A stretch of 64,000 bases of DNA, taken from NCBI RefSeq assembly GCF_000385335.1, contig NZ_ARWA01000001.1, positions 1,442,001 to 1,506,000 of the forward strand, in the 5' to 3' direction. Position 1 is the stretch's first letter; every line of letters starts with the position of its first letter. Position numbers and translations under genes: made by a program. This DNA is from Methyloferula stellata AR4. GTDB lineage: Bacteria > Pseudomonadota > Alphaproteobacteria > Rhizobiales > Beijerinckiaceae. Shown one piece after another: positions 44,708 through 53,469 of this stretch. The notes beneath the pieces are model-generated. The model searched no databases. It had not been told where the DNA came from and was given only the letters and a program-made list of their open reading frames with translations.

Positions 44708-45061
44708 TTATTTTTTGGTTTGCTTGGCGATGGCCTGCACATCGGCCTCGAGCGAAGCGACATAGGTTTCGAGAGCCTTCGGGTCCTTCAAGGCTTTGCG
44801 AAGTTCGTCCGTCCAGGTCGGCTTGCGGATCGTCATCGTCATGAAAGCGGCGGGCGAATGGGTTTTCTTGATGAGGTGGTCGCTGATCTTCGCCGGAATG
44901 GGTTCGAACGCGAGATAGCTGGTGCCGGGATGAGACGCGACAAAAGTCGCGAAGCTCTCGGCGATCTTGCCGTATTTGTCGTCGCGGCAAAGATCGGTGA
45001 TTTCATCCTCGAAAGCGACCAGCGGCTTTTGCGTCCCCGTCTGTCCGGTTTGAACGTTCAT
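44708..45061 (-). CDS. Small protein of unknown function (117 residues)
   Basis: Start ATG 45061, stop at 44708; preceded by GAGGATG-like sequence. No signal peptide or transmembrane segment; a Pro-rich region around PTWTDELRKALKDPKALE and a C-terminal helical, lysine-rich tail ASLEADVQAIAKQTKK. I recognise no domain. It lies 76 bp below the lipase-like gene on the same strand and may share its transcript. Confidence 0.6.
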   Translation of the reverse strand: MNVQTGQTGTQKPLVAFEDEITDLCRDDKYGKIAESFATFVASHPGTSYLAFEPIPAKISDHLIKKTHSPAAFMTMTIRKPTWTDELRKALKDPKALETYVASLEADVQAIAKQTKK

Positions 45062-45137
45062 GTGTCATCCTCTTGAGATGTGCAGGAGCCTGTGGCCCCA
45101 CGACTGGGCTGTGCGCCGGGCCATGCTTTCCAACCTC

Positions 45138-47330
45138 TTACTTGTCGTTCGGGTTGGTCATCATCGCCGGGTCTTGCATTCTACTGAGCATACCTGAGGG
45201 GACGCCAGTAATATCATCCATGACCAGCTGGTTCATGGCGCAGATGAATGAGGTCAAGCGGTAGCCGTCGTGACGGGAAAGCGCGTTGTCGAAGGCGCGC
45301 ATGTTCCAGAAGGGATCATTGCCCAGCGTGATCGCGGCCGTGCCGCTGAGCGCGAAGCCATGGACGAATTCCGCCGCGGGCCGGCCTTCACCCACCGCGC
45401 CGGGGTTGGCTGGTGCGAGGCTCTCACTGTCCCAATAGGCTCCATCCTGGTCCGGCCGATTGGCTCTTGCGCGGATGAGCCAATGGTTTGAGGCCGGACA
45501 ATTGATCGGCGCGTCGGCAAGCGTCGCATAGGGATGATGTTTCTCGAAACCGGCCTCGTGCAGGCCGAGCAATTCATGCGTCGTGCCGAAAGGCGCGGCC
45601 GAGGGGAGCGTATCCGCCAGCAGGCCGTTGGCGGGGCGCGCCGGATCAAGATGGCCGATCGTATGCGATTCCTCGCGCACTGAATTTTGAAACGGGAAGG
45701 TTCCGGCAAGCAAAGCAAAGACGCGGGCTGGAAGCGATTTTATCTGCGCCCACCAGCTCGGCTTGGGAAATGACGCGCAGGTCTGGCCGCGCGGCTGATG
45801 CCCTTCGATCCGCGCGGCGGTGCGCCCAAGATATTCGGCAGCCGGACGAAAATCGAATTTGAACATCGGGAACAGATCGTGCGTCGCCCAATCGTAATCG
45901 ACGCCATCGTCGAACATGGCGTCGCTTTTTTCCAGGCGCGCCCTTATCTTTTCGCGAGCCGCTTTATATTTGTCGTCGATCTCGAGGCCGATCCATTCGC
46001 AATCGCCTTCGCGTAATCCGCCGACGGGAAAAGCCAGCGCGGCCGTGACGGAAACGACCACCGGCTTTTGCGTCACTGGAAAGAAGCCGTGTTCGCGCGC
46101 GACCTCCGCCGCCGAAGTGTTGGCATCGACGTTAAAGGCGGTGCGGTTCCAGACTTCGCGCTGCACGGCCGTCCATTTCGCCGCCTCGGACGCCGGATTG
46201 ATCAAAACCACAAGATCGCCGAGGACAGGCGGCAAGGTTGCGCCGAACTGATGACGGCGCACCGCCTTGACGAGATCGTCCTTGAGCCCGGTGGCGAGCA
46301 AATTGCCGCCGAGACTATGGCCGAACACGATCATCTTATTATGACGCGGCGGGTTGTCATTGGATGTCAGCACGTCTTCCAATGTCCGAAGCGCCGAGAT
46401 CGCTGCCGGCGCGACCTGTTCGCTGACCGGCTTGCGATCGAAAAGGGTTGCGCCGGCCGATAGATTTCCGGCGAATCCCCCGATCGCCGTGCCAAACAGG
46501 TTCTTCAGCCCTTTTTCATCGACGCGCGCCCCGCGCCAGCCGATGTAAATGGCGGTGACGTTCATATCGCAATAGGTTGGTTGGATGGGGCAGCGCTCGG
46601 CGAGAAAGCGGGCCGCATGAGCCGCGTAAAGCCGCAAGTCTGCGACGTTTTGATTGCCGATATGGGCATCGTTGCGCCAGCCGTGAATGAACACGATGAC
46701 ATAATGCGATCCCGTCGCGAGAAACTTTTTCAATACGTCGAGCTGCGTGATGATCGGCCTGACGGCGGATGCCGTCATATGTTTCTCATGCATCTCGGAT
46801 TCCATGCTTTGCTGGAGCATGGCGCTCGACATTGGCTTATCGCCATGCGCGTCCGCCGAGACGAGGGCGTAGGGCTCGCCATCCTCCTGAAACTCGAGAA
46901 AGCCGAGATTATAGTCGAGCGATTTGCCCCCAGGTGTAGTCGCGGGGACGATGTGGCGCTGCAAGGAACATCGCAAAGCCGTGGCCCATTTGGGGCTGCT
47001 CGCCGCGACTTCCGCTTCGTCGTTGCTAGGGTCGATCCAGCCGTCATCGTCGCTGATCTCGGCTCCCTGCAATTTCTCGCGGCCGGTTTCGGCGAGAACC
47101 GTCCATCCCTTTGCCAAGCCCTCCGCGCAGATGGGGAGGCTCGGATCGAGATTGCGATAGGCCTGATCTTTCGGTGTGGAGAGGACGACGTAATTGACGA
47201 ATAAAACAGCCAGGAAAATGAGAACCACTGTAAAAATGAGCGCCATCAATACGCGAACGACGCCTGCGTAGGTGCGCCAAATCCTCGACAAGACCGTGTG
47301 CCGCGGGCGTGGTTCGACACTTGCTGCCAT
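45138..47330 (-). CDS. Membrane-anchored alpha/beta-hydrolase-like protein
   Basis: 730 residues. An N-terminal transmembrane segment (VLMALIFTVVLIFLAVLFVNYVVL) anchors it. VIVFIHGWRNDAHIG near residue 215 and VFGHSLGGNLLATGL near 340 give the oxyanion strand and the nucleophile elbow G-H-S-L-G of lipases/esterases. The rest is unlike known enzymes, with GTTHELLGLHEAGF and FWNMRAFDNALSRHDGY at the C-terminus. Probably faces the periplasm. No substrate can be assigned. Confidence 0.65.
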   Translation of the reverse strand: MAASVEPRPRHTVLSRIWRTYAGVVRVLMALIFTVVLIFLAVLFVNYVVLSTPKDQAYRNLDPSLPICAEGLAKGWTVLAETGREKLQGAEISDDDGWIDPSNDEAEVAASSPKWATALRCSLQRHIVPATTPGGKSLDYNLGFLEFQEDGEPYALVSADAHGDKPMSSAMLQQSMESEMHEKHMTASAVRPIITQLDVLKKFLATGSHYVIVFIHGWRNDAHIGNQNVADLRLYAAHAARFLAERCPIQPTYCDMNVTAIYIGWRGARVDEKGLKNLFGTAIGGFAGNLSAGATLFDRKPVSEQVAPAAISALRTLEDVLTSNDNPPRHNKMIVFGHSLGGNLLATGLKDDLVKAVRRHQFGATLPPVLGDLVVLINPASEAAKWTAVQREVWNRTAFNVDANTSAAEVAREHGFFPVTQKPVVVSVTAALAFPVGGLREGDCEWIGLEIDDKYKAAREKIRARLEKSDAMFDDGVDYDWATHDLFPMFKFDFRPAAEYLGRTAARIEGHQPRGQTCASFPKPSWWAQIKSLPARVFALLAGTFPFQNSVREESHTIGHLDPARPANGLLADTLPSAAPFGTTHELLGLHEAGFEKHHPYATLADAPINCPASNHWLIRARANRPDQDGAYWDSESLAPANPGAVGEGRPAAEFVHGFALSGTAAITLGNDPFWNMRAFDNALSRHDGYRLTSFICAMNQLVMDDITGVPSGMLSRMQDPAMMTNPNDK

Positions 47331-47472
47331 GTTATGCGCTCCACCGTTGTTTCTTTTTATCCAATTCTATGAAAAATTGCAGTGCTTTCTGGGTTCGTCA
47401 TCAAACAGTCGGACTCCGGAAAGACAGTCTTTTGTAAAGGTCCCGCGTTGAAGAGCGGTTGATCCGCCAATA

Positions 47473-48876
47473 TTGAACCACGACATTGAGCCCGGACACA
47501 CCGAACCGCGGACTTGGAGGCTGGCGCCCGTGAACCACCGGCTTAGGATAGATACATCCGCACTCCATGTTCCGTTGCAGAGCATAGACTCCCGTGGCTT
47601 TTTCAGGCAGGGCCGCGGATGGTTTTCGCAAGCCTGCAAGACGGGCCTTGTCCGCTGTCTCGTTTTGCTTCTGGCGCCTCTTTTGTTGTGGCCTCATATA
47701 GGCTTGGCGCAAAATAAGGGCGCGCAAGATAAGGCAGCGCAAGTTAAGATAGCACAGGAAAGAGTCGTCAATCTTTACGCATGGGCGGATTATTTCGATC
47801 CCAAGGTCCTTGATGATTTCACCAAGGAAACCGGCATCAAGATCGTCTATGACACCTATGACACGAGCGAGGCCCTCGATGCGCATCTCGCACTCGGCCG
47901 CTCTGGCTACGATGTCGTGGTGCTATCCGGTCCGCTGCTGCAAAAGGCGATCGCCAACGATCTTCTGCTCAAACTCAACCGGGCGAAACTCCCCGCGGCC
48001 AGAGGGCTTTGGCCGGATATCATGGGGCGGCTTTCGATCTATGATCCGGGCAACCTTTATGCCGTGAACTATATGTGGTTCACGTTGGGCCTGACCTACA
48101 ACGCCAAGATGATCGAAGATCGCCAGGGGCCGGCAGCTCTGGCCTCATGGGACGTGATCTTCCGGCCGGATGTTTTGAAGAAATTCGCCGATTGCGGCGT
48201 CGAAGTGCAAGACAGCCCGCATGAGCTTTTCGCCGCTGCATTGCACTATATGGGCGTGAATCCACGCTCGAAATCGCTCGTCGATCTCAAGCGCGCGGCG
48301 GATCTTCTTTATGGTCTTCGCCGGAACGTGAAAAAATTTCGCGCTACAAACGATCTATCGGATGTCGTGGGCGGCGACGCTTGCCTGACGCTCGGCTGGT
48401 CGAGCGACACGGCTCAGGCGCGCAAACAGGCGGCGGATTCCAATAGCAGCGTGACGATCGATTATGCCATTCCGAAGGGCGGTACGCTCATTCTGCTCGA
48501 CAATCTTGCGATCCCCAAGGAAGCCGCGCATCAAGACGACGCCTATGCTCTGATCAATTATCTCCTGCGGCCCGACATAGCGGCGCGCAACACGAAGGCG
48601 ACACATTTCGCCAATGGCGTTCTGGCATCGAAAAATTTTCTGCCGCCCGAAATTCTCTCGGACCCGTCGATATATCCGGACGAAGCGGCAATGAAGAGCT
48701 TTTTCGTCATGGGCCTCTATGGCGCCGCCGAACAAGCTTTCGTCGCGAAGGAATGGCTGCGCGTCAAAAACGGCGATATCAAACCGGCGAGCACGAAGAA
48801 CGACAAATCGAAGGGCGGAAAGAACGACAAGACCGCCGGCAAGAAAGACGAAAAATCGCGAGTCAAATCGCGATGA
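47473..48876 (+). CDS. Polyamine-binding-like extracellular solute-binding protein (PotF-like)
   Basis: 467 residues. An export signal near residues 55-78 (VRCLVLLLAPLLLWPHIGLAQ) is followed by VNLYAWADYFDPKVLDDFTKETGIKIVYDTYDTSEALDAHLALGRSGYDVVVLSGPL, the PotD/PotF substrate-binding start, with NYMWFTLGLTYNAKM and AMKSFFVMG-like C-terminal sequence. A GTG at 47530 could be the real start. The final 35 residues are Lys-rich and unusual. No PotG/PotH/PotI-type genes are adjacent. Confidence 0.82.
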   Translation: MNHDIEPGHTEPRTWRLAPVNHRLRIDTSALHVPLQSIDSRGFFRQGRGWFSQACKTGLVRCLVLLLAPLLLWPHIGLAQNKGAQDKAAQVKIAQERVVNLYAWADYFDPKVLDDFTKETGIKIVYDTYDTSEALDAHLALGRSGYDVVVLSGPLLQKAIANDLLLKLNRAKLPAARGLWPDIMGRLSIYDPGNLYAVNYMWFTLGLTYNAKMIEDRQGPAALASWDVIFRPDVLKKFADCGVEVQDSPHELFAAALHYMGVNPRSKSLVDLKRAADLLYGLRRNVKKFRATNDLSDVVGGDACLTLGWSSDTAQARKQAADSNSSVTIDYAIPKGGTLILLDNLAIPKEAAHQDDAYALINYLLRPDIAARNTKATHFANGVLASKNFLPPEILSDPSIYPDEAAMKSFFVMGLYGAAEQAFVAKEWLRVKNGDIKPASTKNDKSKGGKNDKTAGKKDEKSRVKSR

Positions 48877-48929
48877 TTGGAACATGATCGTCTTAACTAA
48901 TCGCGATCACGCCTAAGGTTTGTTTTAAC

Positions 48930-48973
48930 GCATGACCTTGATCCGAAAAGTCTGCAACTTTTCGGGATCATGC
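48930..48973. repeat. Palindromic repeat family D (at the XRE gene stop)
   Basis: GCATGACCTTGATCCGAAAA and AACTTTTCGGGATCATGC pair around GTCTGC. It ends two bases before the stop of the leftward XRE gene (48975). The orientation is similar to that at 36363. Confidence 0.8.
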
Positions 48974-48974
48974 T

Positions 48975-50402
48975 CTAAGAAAACCGAAAAGGCACAAAGT
49001 CACGCCGGTCAGGATCGACGATGAGCGGCCGGTCGATTGGCGGCGCGGCGCGCTGCGGGCAATCACCGCGCTCGCAAATGCGGCAGCTGACCCCGATTTT
49101 GGTGACCGGCGCGGTCTTGATATCTATGCCGTCGGCATAGACGACGTCTTGCGCATAGCTGACCTCGCAGCCAATGCCGAGCGCGAAATGGCGCGGCGGC
49201 GCGAGATGGCTGCCGCCCGATTTCGTTGCCGCGCGGGCGACGCTCAGATAGCGCACGCCATCCGGCATTTCGGCGATCTGGACGAGGGTCCGGTCTCCGG
49301 ACGAGAAGGCCTCATGCACGTTCCACAACGGGCAAGTGCCGCCGAAGCGCGCGAATTGAAAGCGCGTCGATGAATGGCGCTTCAAAATATTGCCGGCGCG
49401 GTCGACGCGGACGAAATAGAAAGGCACGCCGCGATCGCCTGGCCGCTGCAGGGTCGAGAGCCTATGCCCGACCTGTTCGAAACTCGTGCCAAACAGGATG
49501 CAGAGCCGTTCGACGTCATAGCGCAGACTGCGCGCCGCATTGAGAAAGCGCTCATAGGGCATGACGAGCGCGCCGGCGAAATAATTGGCGAGCGCGATCC
49601 GCGTGATGGCGGCGGCGCCATTCGCCCGGAAGCTCGCGTCGGAAATGATCGCGTCGATTTCTTTTTCCTGTTCGATCTGGCCGATCAGATGGGCAATATG
49701 AAAGACCTTGCTCGCGTGATCGATGCCATCGCGCAGCCAGAGCACGCGGGCGACGCGATCGTAGCGGCGAATGAACAGAGAAGTCGGATCGACCTTCTCG
49801 CTCTCCACGCGTATGCCATGCCGTTTGAACAGATAATCGGAGAGATGCGTGCCATGGACGCTCTCGCCGACGCTGATCTCTTCAGCGAGGCTTTCGGCGT
49901 TGCGATCGAGGCGGTCGAGATAATTGCCGCGATAGTGCAGAAAATTCCGGACTTCCTCATAAGGCAGAAGCGCCCCGGGATCGCGTTCCATCTCGGTGCG
50001 TTCGGAGGAGAAGGCTTCATCGAGGATCTGCGTCCGCTCATTGGCACGGCGGAAGGCGAGGTGAAGGCTCAAGAAAGCATGCGCGAACCAGGACGTATTG
50101 GCGGCGATCGTCTTCAAATCCTGGCTATTCGGCAGAAGGCCGGAAAATACCGGATCGGCTAGAGCCTGGCGCAAATCGCCAATGAGGCGGTCGGTATCTT
50201 CCTGGGCGAAATCGGCGAGATTGACCGAGAAAGCCTGGGCGAGGCCGAGCAGGACGGGGGCGGTCAGCGGCCTCTGGTTGCTCTCGATCTGATTGAGGTA
50301 ACTTGCTGAAATTCCAACGCGTTCGGCGAAAGCATGCTGGGTGAGCGCATGGGATTCGCGCAGCCGGCGGACCTGCATTCCAGAAAAGAGCTTTTGTCTC
50401 AT
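48975..50402 (-). CDS. XRE family regulator with ScfR/RamB-like C-terminal domain
   Basis: 475 residues from ATG 50402. Residues 1-65 are an XRE helix-turn-helix (MQVRRLRESHALTQHAFAERVGISASYLNQIESNQRPLTAPVLL). The middle carries the IrrE-like/DUF955-type region FHIAHLIGQIEQEKEID and YFAGALVMPYERFLNAARSLRYDVERL, without an HExxH pair, so no peptidase activity is likely. The C-terminal DUF2083-like domain has CRICERGDCPQRAAPP. Such regulators (ScfR, RamB) control short-chain acyl-CoA/isocitrate metabolism. Divergent from the LuxR gene. Confidence 0.85.
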   Translation of the reverse strand: MRQKLFSGMQVRRLRESHALTQHAFAERVGISASYLNQIESNQRPLTAPVLLGLAQAFSVNLADFAQEDTDRLIGDLRQALADPVFSGLLPNSQDLKTIAANTSWFAHAFLSLHLAFRRANERTQILDEAFSSERTEMERDPGALLPYEEVRNFLHYRGNYLDRLDRNAESLAEEISVGESVHGTHLSDYLFKRHGIRVESEKVDPTSLFIRRYDRVARVLWLRDGIDHASKVFHIAHLIGQIEQEKEIDAIISDASFRANGAAAITRIALANYFAGALVMPYERFLNAARSLRYDVERLCILFGTSFEQVGHRLSTLQRPGDRGVPFYFVRVDRAGNILKRHSSTRFQFARFGGTCPLWNVHEAFSSGDRTLVQIAEMPDGVRYLSVARAATKSGGSHLAPPRHFALGIGCEVSYAQDVVYADGIDIKTAPVTKIGVSCRICERGDCPQRAAPPIDRPLIVDPDRRDFVPFRFS

Positions 50403-50529
50403 GCAAAAGTTGTAACATTGCAAATCGAATTAGCAAACAATTTGCAAATCTGCGACTTTTCGCAAGAAGCAAACGAAAAACTTCGGTATTTCCCTCTTTC
50501 GGACGAGTTCCTTCTGGGGAGAAGCGCGA

Positions 50530-51231
50530 ATGAGCAGAGGCTTGACGGTTACCGATATGATTCAAACGGCTCCTTGGGCTGACAGAATCGGGGTTTTTGT
50601 CATTCAGTCCATGCCTCTGCTGCGACGCGGCATCGAATCGGCGCTCCGCGAGGCGCCGGCTTTTTCGCAAGCGCTGATCCGCAGCTTTCCCACGGCCGAG
50701 GCGGCTGCTTCCGCCTTGCAGGACGCCCGCGCCGGCGATGTGATTCTCGCTGATATGCCGGCCTGGACGGTCTTGCGTCCTGCGGGCACGGGCGGCAACA
50801 AGTCGGCCTTTGCTTTCCTGAGCGACAAGAAAGTTGCCTTCGGCCTTGTGACCTCGGTGGATCCGGCCGCCTTGCGGCTCTTCCGCGAACAAGGCGTCTC
50901 GGGCTTCATGGCGCCTGAGGCCGAGGCGGAAGCGCTCGTCCAATTGGTGACGGCGCTTTCCGAGGGCCGCAGCTTTTATCCGCCCGCGGCGTCGCCCAAG
51001 CGGGCCGATGTTTTGGCCTCGCTGTCCAACCGGCAGTTTCAGATTCTGGAACTTATGACCCGCGGTCTTTTGAATAAGCAGATCGCCTGGGAGCTTGGGC
51101 TCACCGAAGGCACGGTCAAGAGCCATGTCTCGGCCATTCTCGACAAGCTTGGATGCGATCGGCGCACACAGGCCATAACGGCCTATATGAAGAGCACCGG
51201 TCTTGCTGCTGTCCCTGCCATGACAATGTAA
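50530..51231 (+). CDS. LuxR-type response regulator with degenerate receiver
   Basis: 233 residues. The C-terminal LuxR/GerE HTH is normal: LSNRQFQILELMTRGLLNKQIAWELGLTEGTVKSHVSAILDKLGC. The N-terminal region folds like a receiver but lacks the acidic pair (FVIQS where DD is expected) and has DVILADMPAW near residue 75, so phosphorylation is doubtful. Probably DNA-binding activity is set another way. Divergent from the XRE regulator; a terminator follows. Confidence 0.85.
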   Translation: MSRGLTVTDMIQTAPWADRIGVFVIQSMPLLRRGIESALREAPAFSQALIRSFPTAEAAASALQDARAGDVILADMPAWTVLRPAGTGGNKSAFAFLSDKKVAFGLVTSVDPAALRLFREQGVSGFMAPEAEAEALVQLVTALSEGRSFYPPAASPKRADVLASLSNRQFQILELMTRGLLNKQIAWELGLTEGTVKSHVSAILDKLGCDRRTQAITAYMKSTGLAAVPAMTM

Positions 51232-51271
51232 ACGTGACGATGTAAAACACGCGACAGGTTGCGCGATCTGA

Positions 51272-51324
51272 ATTAAGGCCTTTTCAGTCGGCAGGTTCTG
51301 CCGGTTGGAGAGGCCTTAATTTTT
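51272..51324 (+). terminator. Rho-independent terminator after the LuxR gene
   Basis: ATTAAGGCC...GGCCTTAAT forms a long outer stem, with an inner GGCAG/CTGCC hairpin, followed by TTTTT. It lies 40 bp after the LuxR stop and 12 bp before the next gene. Confidence 0.85.
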
Positions 51325-51335
51325 GCGGAAATGAA

Positions 51336-51680
51336 ATGTCGCTATCTTTGGAAGACCGTGTGCGGGAATTGGAGCGGTTTCGCTACGGGGCGAACGCGCG
51401 CATTCATGCGCTGCAAACGGCGGCTATATCCGCGCTGACGATCCTGGCCCTCGACTTGGACGAGCCTATGGCCTTCGCGGAAAATCTGACGAAAGCTTGG
51501 GCACGCGGCGCCGAAGCCGTCGCGGCGTCGCCCGGCGCCGATCCCGCGCAAATGGACATGCTCGCGCAGGAATTTCAGGATGCGATCGCGCTTTTATCGG
51601 CGACCTTTCTGCTGACCGTCCGCAATGAATTTGCCAAGCAGAAAGAGTTCGAGGCGAGAAACCCGCGGCCGCGCGCGTGA
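51336..51680 (+). CDS. Small protein of unknown function (114 residues)
   Basis: Start ATG 51336 just after the terminator, so its promoter must lie within or just before it. Mostly helical; SLEDRVRELERFRYGANARIHALQTAAISALTILALD at the N-terminus and LLSATFLLTVRNEFAKQKEFEARN later suggest a coiled-coil or helical bundle. No signal peptide or motif I recognise. Confidence 0.6.
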   Translation: MSLSLEDRVRELERFRYGANARIHALQTAAISALTILALDLDEPMAFAENLTKAWARGAEAVAASPGADPAQMDMLAQEFQDAIALLSATFLLTVRNEFAKQKEFEARNPRPRA

Positions 51681-51738
51681 AGATCATGCGCAAAAAACCG
51701 CGAGGGCCTGGACCCTGTCCGCTTGTACTGGCTAGGCC

Positions 51739-52068
51739 CTAATAAGGCTGGTCCGGGTCGCCATAGGGATGTTGCTCGGGATCGTCCATATGCCGCTCGC
51801 GGCCGGGTTCGAACATTTTGGCGCAACTCGGGCTCAATTGATCGCGCTTGGCCTGCATGCATGCCGTGATGCGCGGAATATTGGGAATATAGTCCGAGCA
51901 GAGACGAAACGCGTCGCCGGTGCAGGCCTCTTGCTCCTCATAACTATAGCCTGCGCTCAAGGCCGGCGCGCTTCCGAGCATCGAGACAACCGGCAGCGCA
52001 AGGAAAAGCTGCAATCTCCTCGGCACTGGTCTCGCGCCTGGCGTGGTAGCCAGATAGGCTTGGTTCAT
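51739..52068 (-). CDS. Small secreted cysteine-containing protein
   Basis: 109 residues from ATG 52068. A signal-like segment (RRLQLFLALPVVSMLGSAPALSA) precedes GYSYEEQEACTGDAFRLCSDYIPNIPRITACMQAKRDQLSPSCAKMF, with four cysteines spaced as in the small Cys-rich exported proteins common in Hyphomicrobiales. The tail HMDDPEQHPYGDPDQPY is acidic and Pro-rich. An upstream in-frame ATG at 52122 is less likely. Function unknown; periplasmic. Confidence 0.72.
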   Translation of the reverse strand: MNQAYLATTPGARPVPRRLQLFLALPVVSMLGSAPALSAGYSYEEQEACTGDAFRLCSDYIPNIPRITACMQAKRDQLSPSCAKMFEPGRERHMDDPEQHPYGDPDQPY

Positions 52069-52235
52069 TTCGTTTTGTCTCCGGAAGTGAATATTTCCGC
52101 TGTAACGGGAGCGGAGGATCATGCGCCGCAGCGTTATCGGTTTATGGATCTAAAAGCGATTTTTTAAAGTCATCGCATTTCAGAATTTCTTGAAGGCGTG
52201 ATGACCTTGACCGTTTGTGCCAATCGGTCGCGGCC

Positions 52236-52715
52236 CTAAGGATCAGGCTTCATCGCGCCGATCGATTTGATCGCGAATTCGACCGTGACCGGCCCGGCTT
52301 TCTCGAAGGTGAGCGTGGCTGGAAAATGCTCGCCCTGTTTCAAGGGTTGTTTCAGTCCGACGAACATCACATGAAAGGATCCGGGCTTCAGTTCGACGGA
52401 GCCATGGGCGGGCACGGCGAGGCCATCGGCCAATTCGCGCATGCTCATGATCCCGTCCTTCATGGACATTTCGTGCACTTCGGCGCGATCCGAAATCCCA
52501 GTGCTGAGCGACACCAGTCTGTCGGTCTGATCGCCATTGTTGATCAAAGTGAAATAGCCGCCGCCGATCTTGGCTCCGGGCGGCGTCGCCCGCGCCCAGG
52601 GCTGCGCGATCGTGATGGAGCCGGCCGACGTCGCTTGCGCGTCGGCAGGCGCCGGCAGGGCGAGGATTGCGCAGAGGCCTAGCAAGGCGGCGGCAAGACG
52701 ATGCGGCAGCGTCAC
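52236..52715 (-). CDS. Copper chaperone PCu(A)C
   Basis: 159 residues from GTG 52715. A signal peptide ends near ALPAPADA. The copper ligands are visible: His and Met in VHEMSMKDGIMSM, and a later His-x-Met in SFHVMFVGL, with PWARATPPGAKIGGGYFTL before. PCu(A)C delivers Cu(I) to cytochrome oxidase assembly in the periplasm. Its start overlaps the stop of the small gene upstream by 4 bases (GTGA), so they are translationally coupled. Confidence 0.9.
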   Translation of the reverse strand: MTLPHRLAAALLGLCAILALPAPADAQATSAGSITIAQPWARATPPGAKIGGGYFTLINNGDQTDRLVSLSTGISDRAEVHEMSMKDGIMSMRELADGLAVPAHGSVELKPGSFHVMFVGLKQPLKQGEHFPATLTFEKAGPVTVEFAIKSIGAMKPDP

Positions 52716-52921
52716 GCTTTCGGGCCGCCTCTCAATTGTTGCTTGATCGTCTCTTCGTCGAAATGGACGATTCCCTCGGGCGAGATGACCGCATGGGCGA
52801 CATAGCCATTGTTCATCTTTTCGGCCGCCGAGTGCATCGCCTCGTCGAGCGTATTGGAGGTCTCGCGATTCCAGGTTTTGAGGATACGGTTGACTTCCAT
52901 TCCCCAGATCAGCGTCCACAT
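52712..52921 (-). CDS. Small protein coupled to PCu(A)C (69 residues)
   Basis: ATG 52921 to stop 52712. MWTLIWGMEVNRILKTWNRE is followed by SNTLDEAMHSAAEKMNNGYVAHAVISPEGIVHFDEETIKQQLRGG. No signal peptide or metal site; a His (HAV) and Asp/Glu near the C-terminus. It overlaps the PCu(A)C gene by GTGA and is probably its partner. The family is unknown to me. Confidence 0.6.
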   Translation of the reverse strand: MWTLIWGMEVNRILKTWNRETSNTLDEAMHSAAEKMNNGYVAHAVISPEGIVHFDEETIKQQLRGGPKA

Positions 52922-52967
52922 GAGTTTGACTCTATAATGGGAAAAATCGCGGTTTCGCAGCATGAAA

Positions 52968-53042
52968 TGGTGCTGCGAGACAGGATTGAACTGTCGACCT
53001 CTCCATTACCAATGGAGTGCTCTACCACTGAGCTACCGCAGC
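52968..53042 (-). tRNA. tRNA-Thr (GGT)
   Basis: Read on the minus strand, GCTGCGG pairs with TCGCAGC at the acceptor end, discriminator A, and CCA is encoded (bases 52970-52968). The anticodon stem CTCCA/TGGAG encloses TTGGTAA, giving anticodon GGT. The D stem GCTC/GAGC and T arm with TTCAATC are normal. About 75 nt with CCA. Confidence 0.95.
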
Positions 53043-53249
53043 AAGGCGCCTTTCGGCGTCATGGGACTCCAAGGCGGCGCGCAAGGCACGGGGTATGTGC
53101 CATAGGCCATGAGCCGAGGCAAGCAGGCGCGGGAGGCGCCGAGTGGCCCCGCTTGTCGGGGCGGGGCGGAAGACTTACAAACGGCTCAGATAAGGGGCTG
53201 AACCGCGCGAATCGATCGAAAATCAGCCGGATCTTAAGGAACTGGTCCT

Positions 53250-53429
53250 ATGTCCGAGGACAGGCGCGAGGACTCCAGCAAAATATCCGGCCGGGACCAG
53301 ACGAAGGGTCCGCAGGCTCCGGCAGCCAAGGACATGAAGAAAGACAGGCTCGCCGCGGCTTTGCGCGAGAATCTGAAGCGCCGCAAGGCGCAAATCTCGG
53401 CGCGGCGGCACGAAACACCGCCAGAATGA
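53250..53429 (+). CDS. Small basic protein upstream of murA (59 residues)
   Basis: ATG 53250 to TGA 53427-53429 encodes [20 protein letters not shown] and a C-terminal stretch [22 protein letters not shown]. Highly charged, no hydrophobic segment. The [17 protein letters not shown] tail is, as I recall, a frequent small alphaproteobacterial conserved protein. It lies 40 bp before murA on the same strand and is likely co-transcribed. Function unknown. Confidence 0.65.
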   Translation: MSEDRREDSSKISGRDQTKGPQAPAAKDMKKDRLAAALRENLKRRKAQISARRHETPPE

Positions 53430-53469
53430 AAACCGCGCCCGAATAGGCGCAAGGCAGTCAGGGGGCTCG

